From the NCBI GenBank assembly GCA_911728455.2, contig OU452219.1:26231211-26295210 (forward strand): DNA of 64,000 nucleotides. Reading direction: 5' to 3'. Each line of letters opens with the position of its first letter. Positions within the stretch are counted from its first letter, which is position 1. The position numbers were made by a program, and so were the translations under genes. Below the pieces are notes generated by a model, which ran no database searches, was not told the DNA's origin, and was given only the letters and a program-made list of their open reading frames with translations. This stretch comes from Marthasterias glacialis (Eukaryota; Echinodermata; Asteroidea; Forcipulatida; Asteriidae). Positions 1 to 13,100 of the stretch are shown here, piece by piece.

Positions 1-348
1 ATTTGAAAAGGGAATGAGTTTTAAATTTTTTGAAAGACAGGGAATAATTTCTATGAAAGCAAATTATGCCATTGTTCTTTTTTAGGGGAATAAAAGAGTG
101 GTGATGAGGTCTTAAATGGCCATTTAAAACTGGCAGGGTCGTGGCTGTGCGATAAAGGACCAAGCCGGCTACCATGCTTGAGTGGATTAACCACTGGCCT
201 AATTAAACTCTGCCATATTTTTGCACATTTAAAATATGCAATTCAAGGGGTTAAGGAATGCTGGGATAAAATGGCGTGGAAAGATCCATACTGTGTCAGG
301 AATGAGATTGTGGTCTTGACACTTCAAGAATGAAATTCAAGCCATGTG

Positions 349-742
349 CTTAAAGGGACACACTGCCTTCAAATCTCTTAAAATTGTACTGTTTCTCCTT
401 GACCCTTTTTATGAGTTGTTCATGTAATAAAACAAGTCAGTGTGTTGAAATTAGTGAGTAGTGATGAAAAAACCATACATTTGCCTCTGGAAATACAACA
501 GCAGAACCACACTGTACAAAGAAATGTAGGGTTAGCCATTTTGTGAAGTCAAACCTTTGGTTCTACAAAATAGCAGACCGTTTTCTGTCATGAAATTAAA
601 CACAAACACCACAATTTCCAGGGCTGTTCATGTGAATTATTATATTTTACTTTTAAAATATCTATCCAACCATATTCATTTTAAACTTAACACTTTTTAT
701 AGCCAAAAAGCGCTCAACCCAAAGGCAAAGTGTTCCTTTAAG
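349..742. mobile_element. MITE-like element at the left edge
   Basis: CTTAAAGGGACACACTGCC at the left pairs with GGCAAAGTGTTCCTTTAAG at the right. About 394 bp, non-coding. I see no KNTC1 exon in this part of the intron. Confidence 0.55.
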
Positions 743-869
743 ATCTGTTTACATGTCCCCTTGATTTGATTTAGCTGTACACTGGTGAGTCCATCAAAAT
801 CAGGTAATACAGGGTATGAATGTTTGAGGATTTGTTGTGGTTAAGATTGTTATGAAATAAACAACTTAC

Positions 870-1166
870 ATTTTCAGGGCATTTTTCTTTCCATAGACGT
901 GCCAAGAGTACACAAATTTCCAGAGCCATCACTTTGAGTGGTCCCATGGGTAACTCCTTGACGACTACCCTGGCAGTAGCCACTGCCATCTCAGGACTTG
1001 AGATACTGAGCAAGAGGCTCTGGACGACCTCTAGGCTTTTCTTATCCATACTGCTTCCCTGTCTATCGCCCCCTGCCCCAGTGGGTCTGTCAGGGGGTGT
1101 GGCATCTGAGCTTGAGCGCTTCATCAGGTTGTTGATGGTGGTTACAAAAAGATGGTCTGTGGGGAG
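870..1166 (-). CDS. KNTC1: KNTC1 exon 45 (residues 1693-1791), last in window
   Basis: At 297 nt the largest exon seen. LPTDHLFVTTINNLMKR precedes a low-complexity S/P/G linker. Then LSISSPEMAVATARVVVKEL and LKVMALEICVLLARLWKE match human LSIVNPEWAVAIAISLAQDI and FKISALKFCLYLAERWLQ. Donor AAT|GTAAGT. The next exon is not found in 1-869. Confidence 0.95.
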
Positions 1167-4100
1167 CTGATGGTCAAAATTATGAGATTGAAGAAAACAA
1201 AATAAATAAATAAACATTGAGACTGGAAGTGTTTGTGTGGCGTGTCGTTGCCGAGCCGATAAGAAAACCGAACCCAAGCTCTGGTGTTTCTGATCAACAG
1301 AGTCTGGGTTCGAGTCCCGGTCGTGACACTTGTGTCCTTAATTAAGCAAGACACTTAGCCATTATTGCTGCGTCCTTCGAATGGGACGTAAAGTTGTAGG
1401 TCCCATGTGTTGTGTAATGCACGTAAAAGAACCCAGTGCACTTATCGCAAAGAGATGGGGTTCGCCCCGGTGTTCCTGGCTTGATCTGCTGCAGATTGCG
1501 CCACAGCACCCTGTAAACCGTTACATGGTGCTATGTAAAGGAACAGGTCTTATACTTCAAAACGTAACTCAGCATACTTTGCAGAGCGCTTTGAGTCGCA
1601 CATCGGGTGTGATAAAGCGCTATATAAGAACTGTGTATTATTATTATTATTATTATTTGTAGATGCATTCACTTTAAATTGGAATTGATTCAAACAAAAG
1701 CTAACTGAAACATGGGCAGCACACCTTGTTACAGGTTCCATATTGTTTCAGTTGTCACACTTTAGGAAAAACTTTGTACCACAACTAGAAATAGAATAAA
1801 TTTTTCCTGAAGTAAAAACAAAGAGCAATGCAGATGTTACAAACTCTTAATTCATGTACATGTACAAGTTTGTATGGGATTCTTTATCACTGACTCACCT
1901 AAGGTAAAACACTTTGCGAGGCAATTATATACCAAGAAGTTTACATTAGGGAATTTACTAAGACAACTATCTCAATTAAAATATCTCTGCCAAAATAAAA
2001 ATCTCACCTTTAAGAGTTTGGCAACTGGGAGAAGCTGATGTACGGTGTCCTCATTCAACTCACGAGCTATGAACAATACAAATCAGCATTACATTGAGAA
2101 ATGGAAATCGTAAGGAAAAACATCAGGAATAATCATAATTATGTAATAAATGTGTAAATAATACAACAAAAATTTACATAAAGCATAAATTAAAAATAAA
2201 TGGGAAGTAAGCAGAAAATGTATGAGACATTTGGAGTTATACAGGAAGTATTTGCAAACTAAATATATGTGAGAAATAGTATGAATATTTGTAGATTTGA
2301 GGCAAAGTTCAATCAAATCTCTCCCCACAAGCCTCTGCTTTTTTGAACAGCCTCCATATTCATCAGTATTTTATTTTTTTTCTTTGCATGTATTCAGTGT
2401 ATTATTTAATTAGTGGGTTCACCTTTTTGGACCCCAGCTGAGGCTACATTAGTTTTTTACTTTGTTCGTTTCCAGATTTCGTTTATTATATGCCTTTAAT
2501 GTGCTTATTTAACATTCGGGTACTGTATTTTGATGTATGTGAGTATGGAAATAAATGTTATATTGAATTGAATCACACTGACTAATGTAAGATAAGTGTA
2601 TGAGAAACACATGGCTATACAAAGCAAAAACAAAAATGGAAGTATTTCATAAACATACGAATAGTAAGTTTACAGAAAGGATTTATGAGCAATGAATGAA
2701 TAAAGTGTGCTTAAATAAAGACTTTCAATTCTGAAAAAAGTACAGAGACAGTTTTGAAAACTCTAGTGGGAAAATATACAAAAACATGAAAAATATAAAG
2801 GAAGTACACACGGAATACATGAGGCATATGAGAAATACACAGAAGTATTTGAGGATTGTAAACTGCAATTACTCAGAAATACATAACAGATACATGCAAA
2901 GTATATCAAAATGGGAACACAGGAATTGTTTGGTTAAATAGTTTCCAAATATTGGAAAAGAATATAATAGTATGATGCAACTGTGTAACTGGACTGACCT
3001 AAGATCTTCCACTGTCCTCCTTTCATGAGTGGATGATACGGCAACTTCTCTTTTGAAAGTGGTGAGAGAGGAACACTATTTCCACGTAACTGCAACATCA
3101 AAAAAAGACATCTTGAAGTTGAACATCTGAATTGTACATCTGAAGATGAATTTTGAGACAGATTTTCTACAGCACCGTAGAAATTTCTTATAAGTTGTGA
3201 TAGCTCTGCAAACAACTATTGTTGTCAACATTTATAATATTGATCATTATCAAACATGCAACTTTATAACTGCAAAATATTTTGGTTGGCATTCAAAAGA
3301 GGAAATTTCAGAAAAACAGCACACTTGCAACGTTGTACAGTGTTTTCCTGTTTCCTATGACACTATTATTAAAATAAACAGAGGAAATTAGCTGATCAGC
3401 TGAAAAAAAATGCATGCCTGCATTATTCTCGGAATGTTTTTTGGGGGAAAGCTCCAACGAGATGTCTCCATGTTGCGAACGTGATAATCCAAATTAGCTC
3501 CATGAAGCTCCACCCCTTAATGCTTTAACCAATTGTAATAATAATAATACAAATAATTTGGGAGACTAGTCATCCTTACTGGCAGCTGAGAAGCTGAATT
3601 GCAGAGGACGCAGCTACAAAGTGTTTGAGTCACCTGCATGCAAGGGCACCCTCTGGCAGCCAGCCACATCGACCCATATATGAAAGTGTTTAATATATGA
3701 AAGTGTTTGATTATTTCCGGCGGGAGGGAAACCAGAGGGTCCGGAGAAAAACACTTGTGGCATAGCAGAGAAACAATGCACAAATCTACTCAGATATGGC
3801 CTTAGCTGGAAATCGAACCAGGACCAAAGTGATGAGGGGCGAGCACTTTACACACAATCCACCAATGCCACCCAAACGATTATAACAGTGAAGGTGCGAC
3901 AATGGCCACAAGTCTGATGAATATCCAACTCAATATAATATCCAAGGCATGACACCCTCCCTTCTGTGTGTGGCTTGATGCAGAGCAAAAGGTATAGGTG
4001 CTCTGTGCTACCAAACACAGAAGACATGACACCTTCCCTTCTGTGTGTGGCTTGGTGCAGACCAAAATGTACAGGTGCTCTGTGCTACCAAACACAGAAG

Positions 4101-7100
4101 GCATGGCACCTTCCCTTCTGTGTGTGGCTTGATGCAGACCAAAACGTACAGGTGCTCTGTGCTACCAAACACAGAAGGCATGACACCTCCCCTTCTGTGT
4201 GTGGCTTGGTGCAGAGCAAAACGTACAGGTGCTCCGTGCTACCAAACACAGAAGGCATGACACCTTCCCTTCTGCGTGTAGCTTGATGCAGACCAAAACG
4301 TACAGGTGCTCTGTGCTACCAAACACAGAAGGCATGACACCTTTCCTTCTGCGTGTGGCTTGGTGCAGACCAAAACGTACAGGTGCTCCGTGCTACCAAA
4401 CACAGAAGACATGACACCTTCCCTTCTGTGTGTGGCTTGGTGCAGACCAAAATGTACAGGTGCTCCGTGCTACCAAACACAGAAGGCATGACACCTTCCC
4501 TTCTGTGTGTGGCTTGGTGCAGAGCAAAACGCACAGGTGCTCCGTGCTACCAAACACAGAAGGCATAACACCTTCCCTTCTGTGTGTGGCTTGGTGCAGA
4601 GCAAAACAAACAGGCGCTCCGTGCTACCAAACAAAGAAGGCATGACACCTTCCCTTCTGTGTGTGGCTTGGTGCAATAGCAAAACGTACAGGTGCTCTGT
4701 GCTACCAAACACAGAAGGCATGACACCTTTCCTTCTGTGTGTGGCTTGGTGCAGAGCAAAACGCACAGGTGCTCCGTGCTACCAAACACAGAAGGCATAA
4801 CACCTTCCCTTCTGTGTGTGGCTTGGTGCAGACCAAAACGTACAGGTGCTCCGTGCTACCAAACACAGAAGGCACGACACCTTCCCTTCTGTGTGTGGCT
4901 TGGTGCAGAGCAAAACGTACAGGTGCTCTGTGCTACCAAACACAGAAGGCATGACACCTTGCTCCGTGTGGTACATGCAACCCACATTGGCACTGTTGAA
5001 AGACCATTGCTATTGTTGGCAGTGTTTAATAGATTGGTCTAGTTTGACTTCACTGCTCAATACTAGTAATAACAATGAATGCTTTACCTGTTGCTCATCC
5101 GAGGTACAATTGAACATAATCTCATACTCAGATGGTTCAGTGACTCGTGTGTAGTGAACAAGATATTCCATCAACTGAGCTCCCTAGAGTACCAAAATAA
5201 AAATGTAAAAGTCTCAAGCAATGGGTATCAAACAGTTATCTAACTGTTTGCGGTTAATCAGCACAGCCTACCCGGGCAGCATTTTATAACAATGTGGTGG
5301 TTGGTTAAGGGAAACTTTGATCAGAAACATTCATCTCAAGTAAAGTACAGTCTGAAAGATTACTGATTTTAAACATGCAAACATTATCTCAAATTAACGA
5401 TTTCTTTCTGCAATAAAAAGTTTTAAAAGAAAATACATAGTTTATGGGGAACATTGATGCAAATTTAATCTCTTTTGGGAGAAGTTTTCTCAACTTCGGT
5501 TTTTCTCAGAACCAACATTTCTTCCACAAAGAGATTAATGTCACACGGTTGTTTACCCTTAACAACTTCTTATTCTCTCTTCTTACTTCATACACCATGC
5601 AAAGCTTTAGACCTTGCTGATGAATAATTCAAAAATAACTCACAATATCAGCCAATGAGTCGCCAGGATTTTCATCTCTGATGCATTTCAAGACGAAGTT
5701 AAGACGGATGTAGTCATAGGAATTAACCTGATGAGGGAATAATCAATTACCATGCACGATTACAAATTCCTTGTCAACGATGCTCCCTTTTCTCTCTGCC
5801 ACATAAATTGATTAGTGTCATATACTCTGAAGTTAGTTCAGTAAAAAGTTATTAAGGAAATAGATTTCTGGAAAGCACAATCAATGTGGAAATTCAATAA
5901 TTTTATACAGCCCTTTTCACACTGCGGAGCCAGTTCCCAGGAAATAGAAACCCCAGGAAATTCCTGGGGAATTTGAACCCTACCACCACCCCATATTTGT
6001 TTCACACTTGATGCATCTTTCCTGAAAACTCCAGTATGCAACCCTGGGGTTATCTTGCTTCACCCTGCTTCCAAGCAGGGGTAGCTATTTTCCCCAGTAG
6101 TTTGCCAGGGTTAGGACTTTTAGTGTGAAAGGGTGGACCAAATTTTCATGGAAATTTCCCATGAAATGTGTCTAGTGTGTAAAAGGGGCTCAGAATTATC
6201 TGGATATAAAACCAGTGGCAGTCTCATTGATAAAGAGTAAAATGTGATTTTCACATTATAGTCTTATTTACTTGTTAGTATTTGTGTTTGTGGATTTTTT
6301 TCAGGGCTCTAGTTTGGGAAGAAGCTCATGTGAATGAAGAGAGTTCAGTATTATATATCAACATCAATACACAAGGGGAGGGTAGGGGGCAGGAGCCTCT
6401 TTGATCCCCACTCAAGGCCTCTTGCCTGCCCCTCGCTCAAAAATTCACCAAGATAAACAACATTGTGCACCGTTTTTAACTACCGTTAACGCCCATTCTA
6501 GAAAATAATGACTCCTGAGTTCCCCCCACAAAGTTACACCCTTAAGTTACCCCACATTACATTACATAATCTTGCAATACACAAATTTATTTATTTCAGA
6601 CAGGGATGGAATTAAAACAAACTTTGACACTACTTTAAAAAAATCCCTGTTGGAGTGTGATAAACCCCAACTAAAAAGTAGCTGCGCTAGAAATATGAGT
6701 TGTGTAAAAAGCTTCAGCAGTGGTTCCCAGAATGTGACCTGAGCTCAATTTCACAAAGCACTAAAATTCATCTCAAGATGAGTTGTCAGTATTACCATAG
6801 TGATTTTCATTGTAACATAACACTTTGCTTAGCAACTAAGAGTGATTCTTAGCTTTTTGGGAAATTGGGCCCTGGCCACTAAGGGCTCATAAAAGCCTAC
6901 ATTATGTTGATTGATCAACTATTAAGGACTTGTCACATGAGGCAATTTTTAGGCAACAACTGCACCGCATGTAAAAGCAGCACTCCAGAACAAGAAGGGA
7001 CATTTTTCTGACAGTGTCATACGATCCCAAAGAACAAGAAGGGACACCTGTTTTCCTTCTAAGAGATTGCCTGGAACTGGTTGCCTGTAAATTGCCTGAT

Positions 7101-10100
7101 GTGACAAGGCATGTCATTTGACTTTGACATCATACCTTATCCAGGATTGTATTGAGTCTGGCAACCAGTAAGTCCTTATTCCTAACCTCTCTGATGATAC
7201 TGAGTACCTTAGCTTGGTCAACATCAGGGGGTATGTGACTCAGTGTGACTGGGGGTAGAAGAAGCCTCTCTAGGTACATCAAGAGGGCTTCATCATCCTC
7301 CAGCTTGAATGCACTATGGAATGGGACAATCAAGACATACAAAAACTGAAGGACAAATCTCAGCACACACACTCTATTAGTTTCTCTAAAACAGTCACCG
7401 TCCATTATTGCCTTATAAACCCTTGATCTGAGTCCTCAACTCATGTACTTTGAGTGGAGTGCGACCACTTTCTTGTAAGTTTGAAGCTTTGCATGGTGTG
7501 GATAATAGGAAGTAACTATTCTTGACAAACTTTTGGTTACAACCATGTCAAATCTCTTATGGGAGGAGTGCTGGCTCTGAAAAGAGCAGTTGTTATGGTC
7601 TCGATGTTTCAGACAGTATGCTCTGCTCATTTTCACAAAAAAAACTTTTTATGACCTTGACATTTCGAACAGTATGCTGAAGATGAGCAGAGTAAACTGT
7701 TCGAAATTTTGAGACCTAAACAGCGGCTCTTTTTAGAGCCAACACTCCTCCCTTTAGAGATTTACACATGGTTGTACCCGCAACTCTACAAGTAATAGTT
7801 ACTTCCCACTTTCTAGTACATGGATATTACGAAGTAGAAAAATGCAAAACAATATTGGCTAAATGTTAACAGCTTTTATCACGGTGATCGAGTCTGGGTT
7901 TCAATCCTGGCACACTGACCTCATTGAAACAAAATCGTTCTAAAGATGTTTTTGTCCAGTGTTGACACAAAACATCTCTGCAGAATTGAAAGCTATGAAA
8001 TCAGTAAATCACAAAATGACAAATCTATTGCTGCTTTTGGGTTACTGTCACTTCAACTCAGAGGCTTCAGGCTTGAGTGCAAGTCTCTAGAGTTGGTATT
8101 GTTGTCCTAACTTGTGCGATGTAAGAACTATTACTAAGTCAACTGACTAAAGCACTTTTAAGTCAAATATCAAAACAGCCCAGTACACTATTACTACTTC
8201 TGTTTATTAGGCCACTATATGGCATTTCTGAAACCAGCTCATCTCCATAGGAGTATGTAATCCAAGCAATCAATTGGAATACATGTAGTTCATCACAACA
8301 ACAAATTTTAGCATCAGAGGTACCCATATACTCCTGGGTGATGAGAAGCAATTAAAGTTAAGTGTCTTCAGGGACTGCCATGACCGGGATTCAAACTCAC
8401 TGGTGAGCCACCAGACTTGGCACCTGGTATGAGACCACTCAGCCACAACTGCATCACTTAAAAAAAAAATTAAAAAAAATCGTACCTGCAGTAGTTTTTG
8501 ATCAAGTTGATATCAGTCGCTGGGTGATTGACTATCTGCGGTAGTAACATCCTCTTATGCTGAGTATCCTGTGCATTAAATACCTCCTTGAAGGAAATCT
8601 GAACAAACAAAACAGTTTGCATCAGTATTGATGAGTTATTGAAAGGAATAATACATTGTTTGTTTTGGAATTATGTTTTCAATTATATCCTCCTGTCTTA
8701 AGTAGAAGTTTAACTATGGTCTTGACCAATTCACAAATTTGTGGCTATTGTGTGTAGGTTTTTGTGTAATCCCCGATTCCAGACCGATGGGGGTAAGTCA
8801 GAGTGAACCAGGAATCCAGCCATGGTTTCAGGTTTAGTACCAATTCTATGCAGTGGCTCACGACCGAGGTTTTGCAATTGATGGCTCATGAATTTGACAT
8901 TTTCTCTGTAGAGAAAACAAAATTCAGGGTGCTTTTTCTTTTGGGTTTTTTTCAAGTCAAGTCTTCTTATTGCCAGCGGTACTCTCAAAGAAAGTAAAAA
9001 TCCTATCAGTCTGGAAGAATCCCGGTGGCAACTGGTTAACATGGGATAGTTTTGTTAAAATCTTTTACATTATAAACTCTGTTAACTTTGAAATAGTGAA
9101 TGAGATACAAACTTTAATTTTTTTCACATTGTTGTGAAAAGTTGTTGCTTAAAAAGTGTTAAGTTTTCATATTATAACAGTAACATGGAGTGCTTTTCTT
9201 GTGAGGTGATCAACAAAAGCAACAGTTGTAATCACGTTGGTGATCTGTGAAGTAGTTGCCCGTCTATACAGTGGGCATTTCTTGCGATGTGGTGATCACA
9301 AAAATGGTGATCTGTGACAGAATTACGTAAGGTTTACACTTATCAGTCAGTCTGGTGTGTAATTCTAATGAGGCAATCACCAGACATGATATTTGGCCCT
9401 TGAAAAAAGTAGGCCAAATGTTATTGAGTACAAGAACTGATCTATATACAGCAGACTTTTAATAGACTTTTCAGGCTATTTAATAACAATTTCACTCATT
9501 TTCTGCCGGCAAAAAAAAAAAATCAGAAATCAGATTGAAGTAGGAGGAATAATCTGCCTGATTCACTAAACATGTTGATGTTCATCTTGTAATGGGTTAA
9601 AATACTAACCTTGAGTTTACCTAAGCGGTGGCCCCATGTGGCATCTGTCTCTAGTTTCTGACACATCTGCTCTACCTTGGGTTCCTTGTGGAGCTGTCCC
9701 AGTTCACATCCAACTTTGGCAATCGCCTTCATCACATAGAACAAAAATCACCACGTTTTAATTAAGGGAATAAAAGAGTGGCGACGATGTCTTCATCGGC
9801 CATATAAAACCATCAGTGTTGGGGCCTGTGTGTTCGGCGAAGGCCTTTATTGCTTGACCACGACTATGTAAGGTTTAAACGGCCGATTAAGACTGAGTCA
9901 ACACGCTTTTGTTCCCATTCACAAATGCCCTTTTATTGTTAAGAAATAAAATGTCTAAAATAAATCAGAGAATGACACAACGAACCTTGATCGGTTTGTA
10001 ATGATTTTTGCTTTAATGTTATGTTCAGGAGCCCAGCTTTGCACTATGGGTCTGTTTCGTGCCTCTTCATATACGTTTTCTAGTGTATCAAAGCAGGAAA

Positions 10101-13100
10101 ACAGACTAAAATAACCGGTCTTAAACAGCTCCAGCTGTGTCTTTATCAGCTGTTTAATACCAGGTAAACACAGTCATGTGACCACCTTTCAACACCAATA
10201 GGAATGCCTAAACTGTCTTGGGTATTTATGAACGTTGGTTAAAATAGCACTATCGAAGCCCACAATAACCTGCATGTCATTGTCAATGAAATCAAGACTT
10301 GATTCAAATTGAAAAATCAGAACTGCATACCAGGACTTTTTGATAGTGGTGGCCAGCGCTGACAGTCAAGCTCTTCAGTTTGTCAAGAGCACTGGGCTTA
10401 GGCAGCACGCAGGCAAAGCTGAGAGCCAGATGATGATCAACTCGACGACTTCCAAATACCTGGTCAATTCAACAAAACAAAAATGAGTAAGATTTGAAGC
10501 TTCACATGGTAGTACAATAAGAAATTAGCTTGTGGGTGACAACCATGTGGGTGTTCTCTTTTGTGAGAAATGGTGATTTTGAGAAGAACTGGAATTGAGA
10601 AATAGTCTTGAAGTTTCAAACCGTGAACTCTGCTCCTCTTCAGGAGAATGACTTGATAAACTGACAAAGAACAGGACCAATATTTTAAGAAAAACCTGTG
10701 GGAAATTATAAGGTTTATTTTTGAAATCTAGATAATATAACCAACAAGTGACTTGTAATAATGTTGACCTAATCATAATAATACTTAAAATTAAGATTAC
10801 TGACAATAATGACTTTTGAGTGAAGCCTTTAATCTTATGGTTACCAAGTTTTGCTTTAAAAAAATGACAGTTGATTCTTCATCATCAATTCCGCATGCTC
10901 AGGAAGCTGTTGACTGACAATAATAACCAAGCGTCACTGATGATAATGACTTTATCCATGAGTGAAGCAGTGAAATATCTAATTTTCTTGTTTCCCATCT
11001 TGGCGATCTGACAGCTGTTATTGACCCATTTATAATGACCTAAGACTACTGATTGTCAATATTGACCTATCACTATTGACTGATAATGACCTTATCCATG
11101 AGCGTAGCAGTGAACTCTCTCATTGTCTGCTTTCCCATCTTGGCAACCTGACAGCTAAATATGACCCTTTTATATTGACCTAAGACTACTGACTGACAAT
11201 TATTGACCTATCACTATTGACTGATTATGACCTTATCCATGAGTGTAGCAGTGAACTCTCTCATCTTCTGGTTTCCCATCTTGGCAATCTGAGTGCATCT
11301 CTCTTGTTCTTTGCTGATCAGAGCTTGATATTCCTGAAACAATAAGAAAGTTTTCAAACAGATTCTGTATTAAGTTTTGCTCCAGCAGCTCTTCACTTTC
11401 TTTGTACAAGTAGTCACAGGCAATTAACAACAAAAATAACAATTAATGTTTTGTCAGAGATTCTGTGAACGTTCACCTACGTGCTTTTATCAAATGCTGC
11501 GACGGAAATACACAAATTGATTTTGGGGGGTTTTGCTTGTTTTTGTCAGCAGGACTGGTACTAGTACAAATTTTACAACCAGCAAGCTTTCAGGTTGTAA
11601 ATCTTGTAATTTGTATTAAGGGAATAAAAGTGTGGTGAAGAGGTTTTCAACTAGTTGTTTAAACATGTTGAGGCCTGGTTCTCGATAATTTTACTGAGAC
11701 GAAGTTGAGGTAAAATTATTGAGAACCAGGATTCATCGTGTTTAAACTTGTTGAAAACCAATTCAACATACTTTTAGTCCCAGTCATAAATACCTTTCTG
11801 TTCAAAACATACAAAATCCTTTAAAAGTTGTGAACAAATCTGACAGTGACAGGTCACGTCCTCGACAGGTCACGTCCTCGACTTAAGTCTGTGTTAAAGT
11901 TCTAAATTATATCCATATTGAGCACCTTGCGCAAGTTTCAAAACTGCGCACGTTAATTTCAAACTTGCGTGAGACAAATTTGGGTGCTACCATCTACCTC
12001 CATAGGGCTACCAATTTAAATTTGGCTGTGCAATTTGCACGCTGTGTGCAATGGTCTGAAAGCGCCCTCTTTTGACTCAATTTACGCAGTCCATGTTTAA
12101 ACACTTTGTACCATGTCTATATCGCACGTTTAAACATGGCCATGTGATCTCCTCTCGGCCAATCAGAATGAATAAACTGTCCCAGGTATTTATGAATTAT
12201 AATTAAAAATTCTGTACTTCGTCTTTAATAATGATTTGTTAAACTTACCTCATTCTCTGGTAATATATTTCCAATTGTATTGGCTGCTGTGTACTGCAGG
12301 CTGGTAGCCAGAGTCTCAGCAAGTACATGGAATGCCATCTCATATTGGTTGTTCTCTCGTAGACATTGAATCAACTCAAGGGATGCAGAGGTCAAATGAT
12401 GGAGATACTGGCTGAGATTTTCTGGATTTAATACGTCTAATGAGGAAAGTAACATAAGGATGAAAATGATGAAGGTAGGTTAGTATATTTAGTTATTTTT
12501 TTTTTAAATGTAATGCCATCTCATATTGGTTGTTCTCTCGTAGACATTGAATCAACTCAAAGGATGCAGAGGTCAAATGATGGAGATACTGGCTGAGATT
12601 TTCTGGATTTAATACGTCTAATGAGGAAAGTAACATAAGGATGAAAATGATGAAGGTAGGTTAGTATATTTAATTATTGTTTTTTTTTAATGTAAACACA
12701 TGATCAGGTTGGCTTGGTGTCACCTTGCCCTGCCTTTCAACTCTGTTCAATTCCAAACCCTGCCTCATACTGGAGCCTCGCAATCGATTTTTAGTTCCAT
12801 CCCGATTCCATAGGTTTTGCTAATCTAAAACTGAACATTCTTCATCATCTTCTCTACATCTAAATTGTGCACAAAATTTACCCTTCCCTCCCCTTTCAAG
12901 ACACTTGTTTAGAGAAGATGTTGAAGACTATTCAGTTTTGAATTTAAATTCAAAACTGACCATTCATCATTGTCTTCTCCACACAAGTATCTTCAGGGCT
13001 ATGGGTTACAGTGCCAGTTACTTTTGAGAATCTCTTGGTTTCATAACAGAAAACCAAAGTACGACCATGTGATGATAAAAAAACTAAAACAAAACATGAA

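Larger units (their letters stand above)
10946..11300. repeat. About 140-bp tandem repeats carrying exon 36 fragments
   Basis: Landmark TTATCCATGAG recurs at 10952, 11092 and 11233. Between copies the phrase TTGACCTATCACTATTGAC is shared. The last unit is the 3' part of KNTC1 exon 36. Confidence 0.9.

Noticed and set aside
1-869. A further KNTC1 exon at the left edge
   Set aside because: No stretch with both splice sites and a match to the expected continuation was found. A MITE-like element and a dispersed repeat fill the space.
3966-5154. Many overlapping open frames of 60-116 codons on both strands
   Set aside because: They are products of the 77-bp minisatellite, which cycles through all frames.
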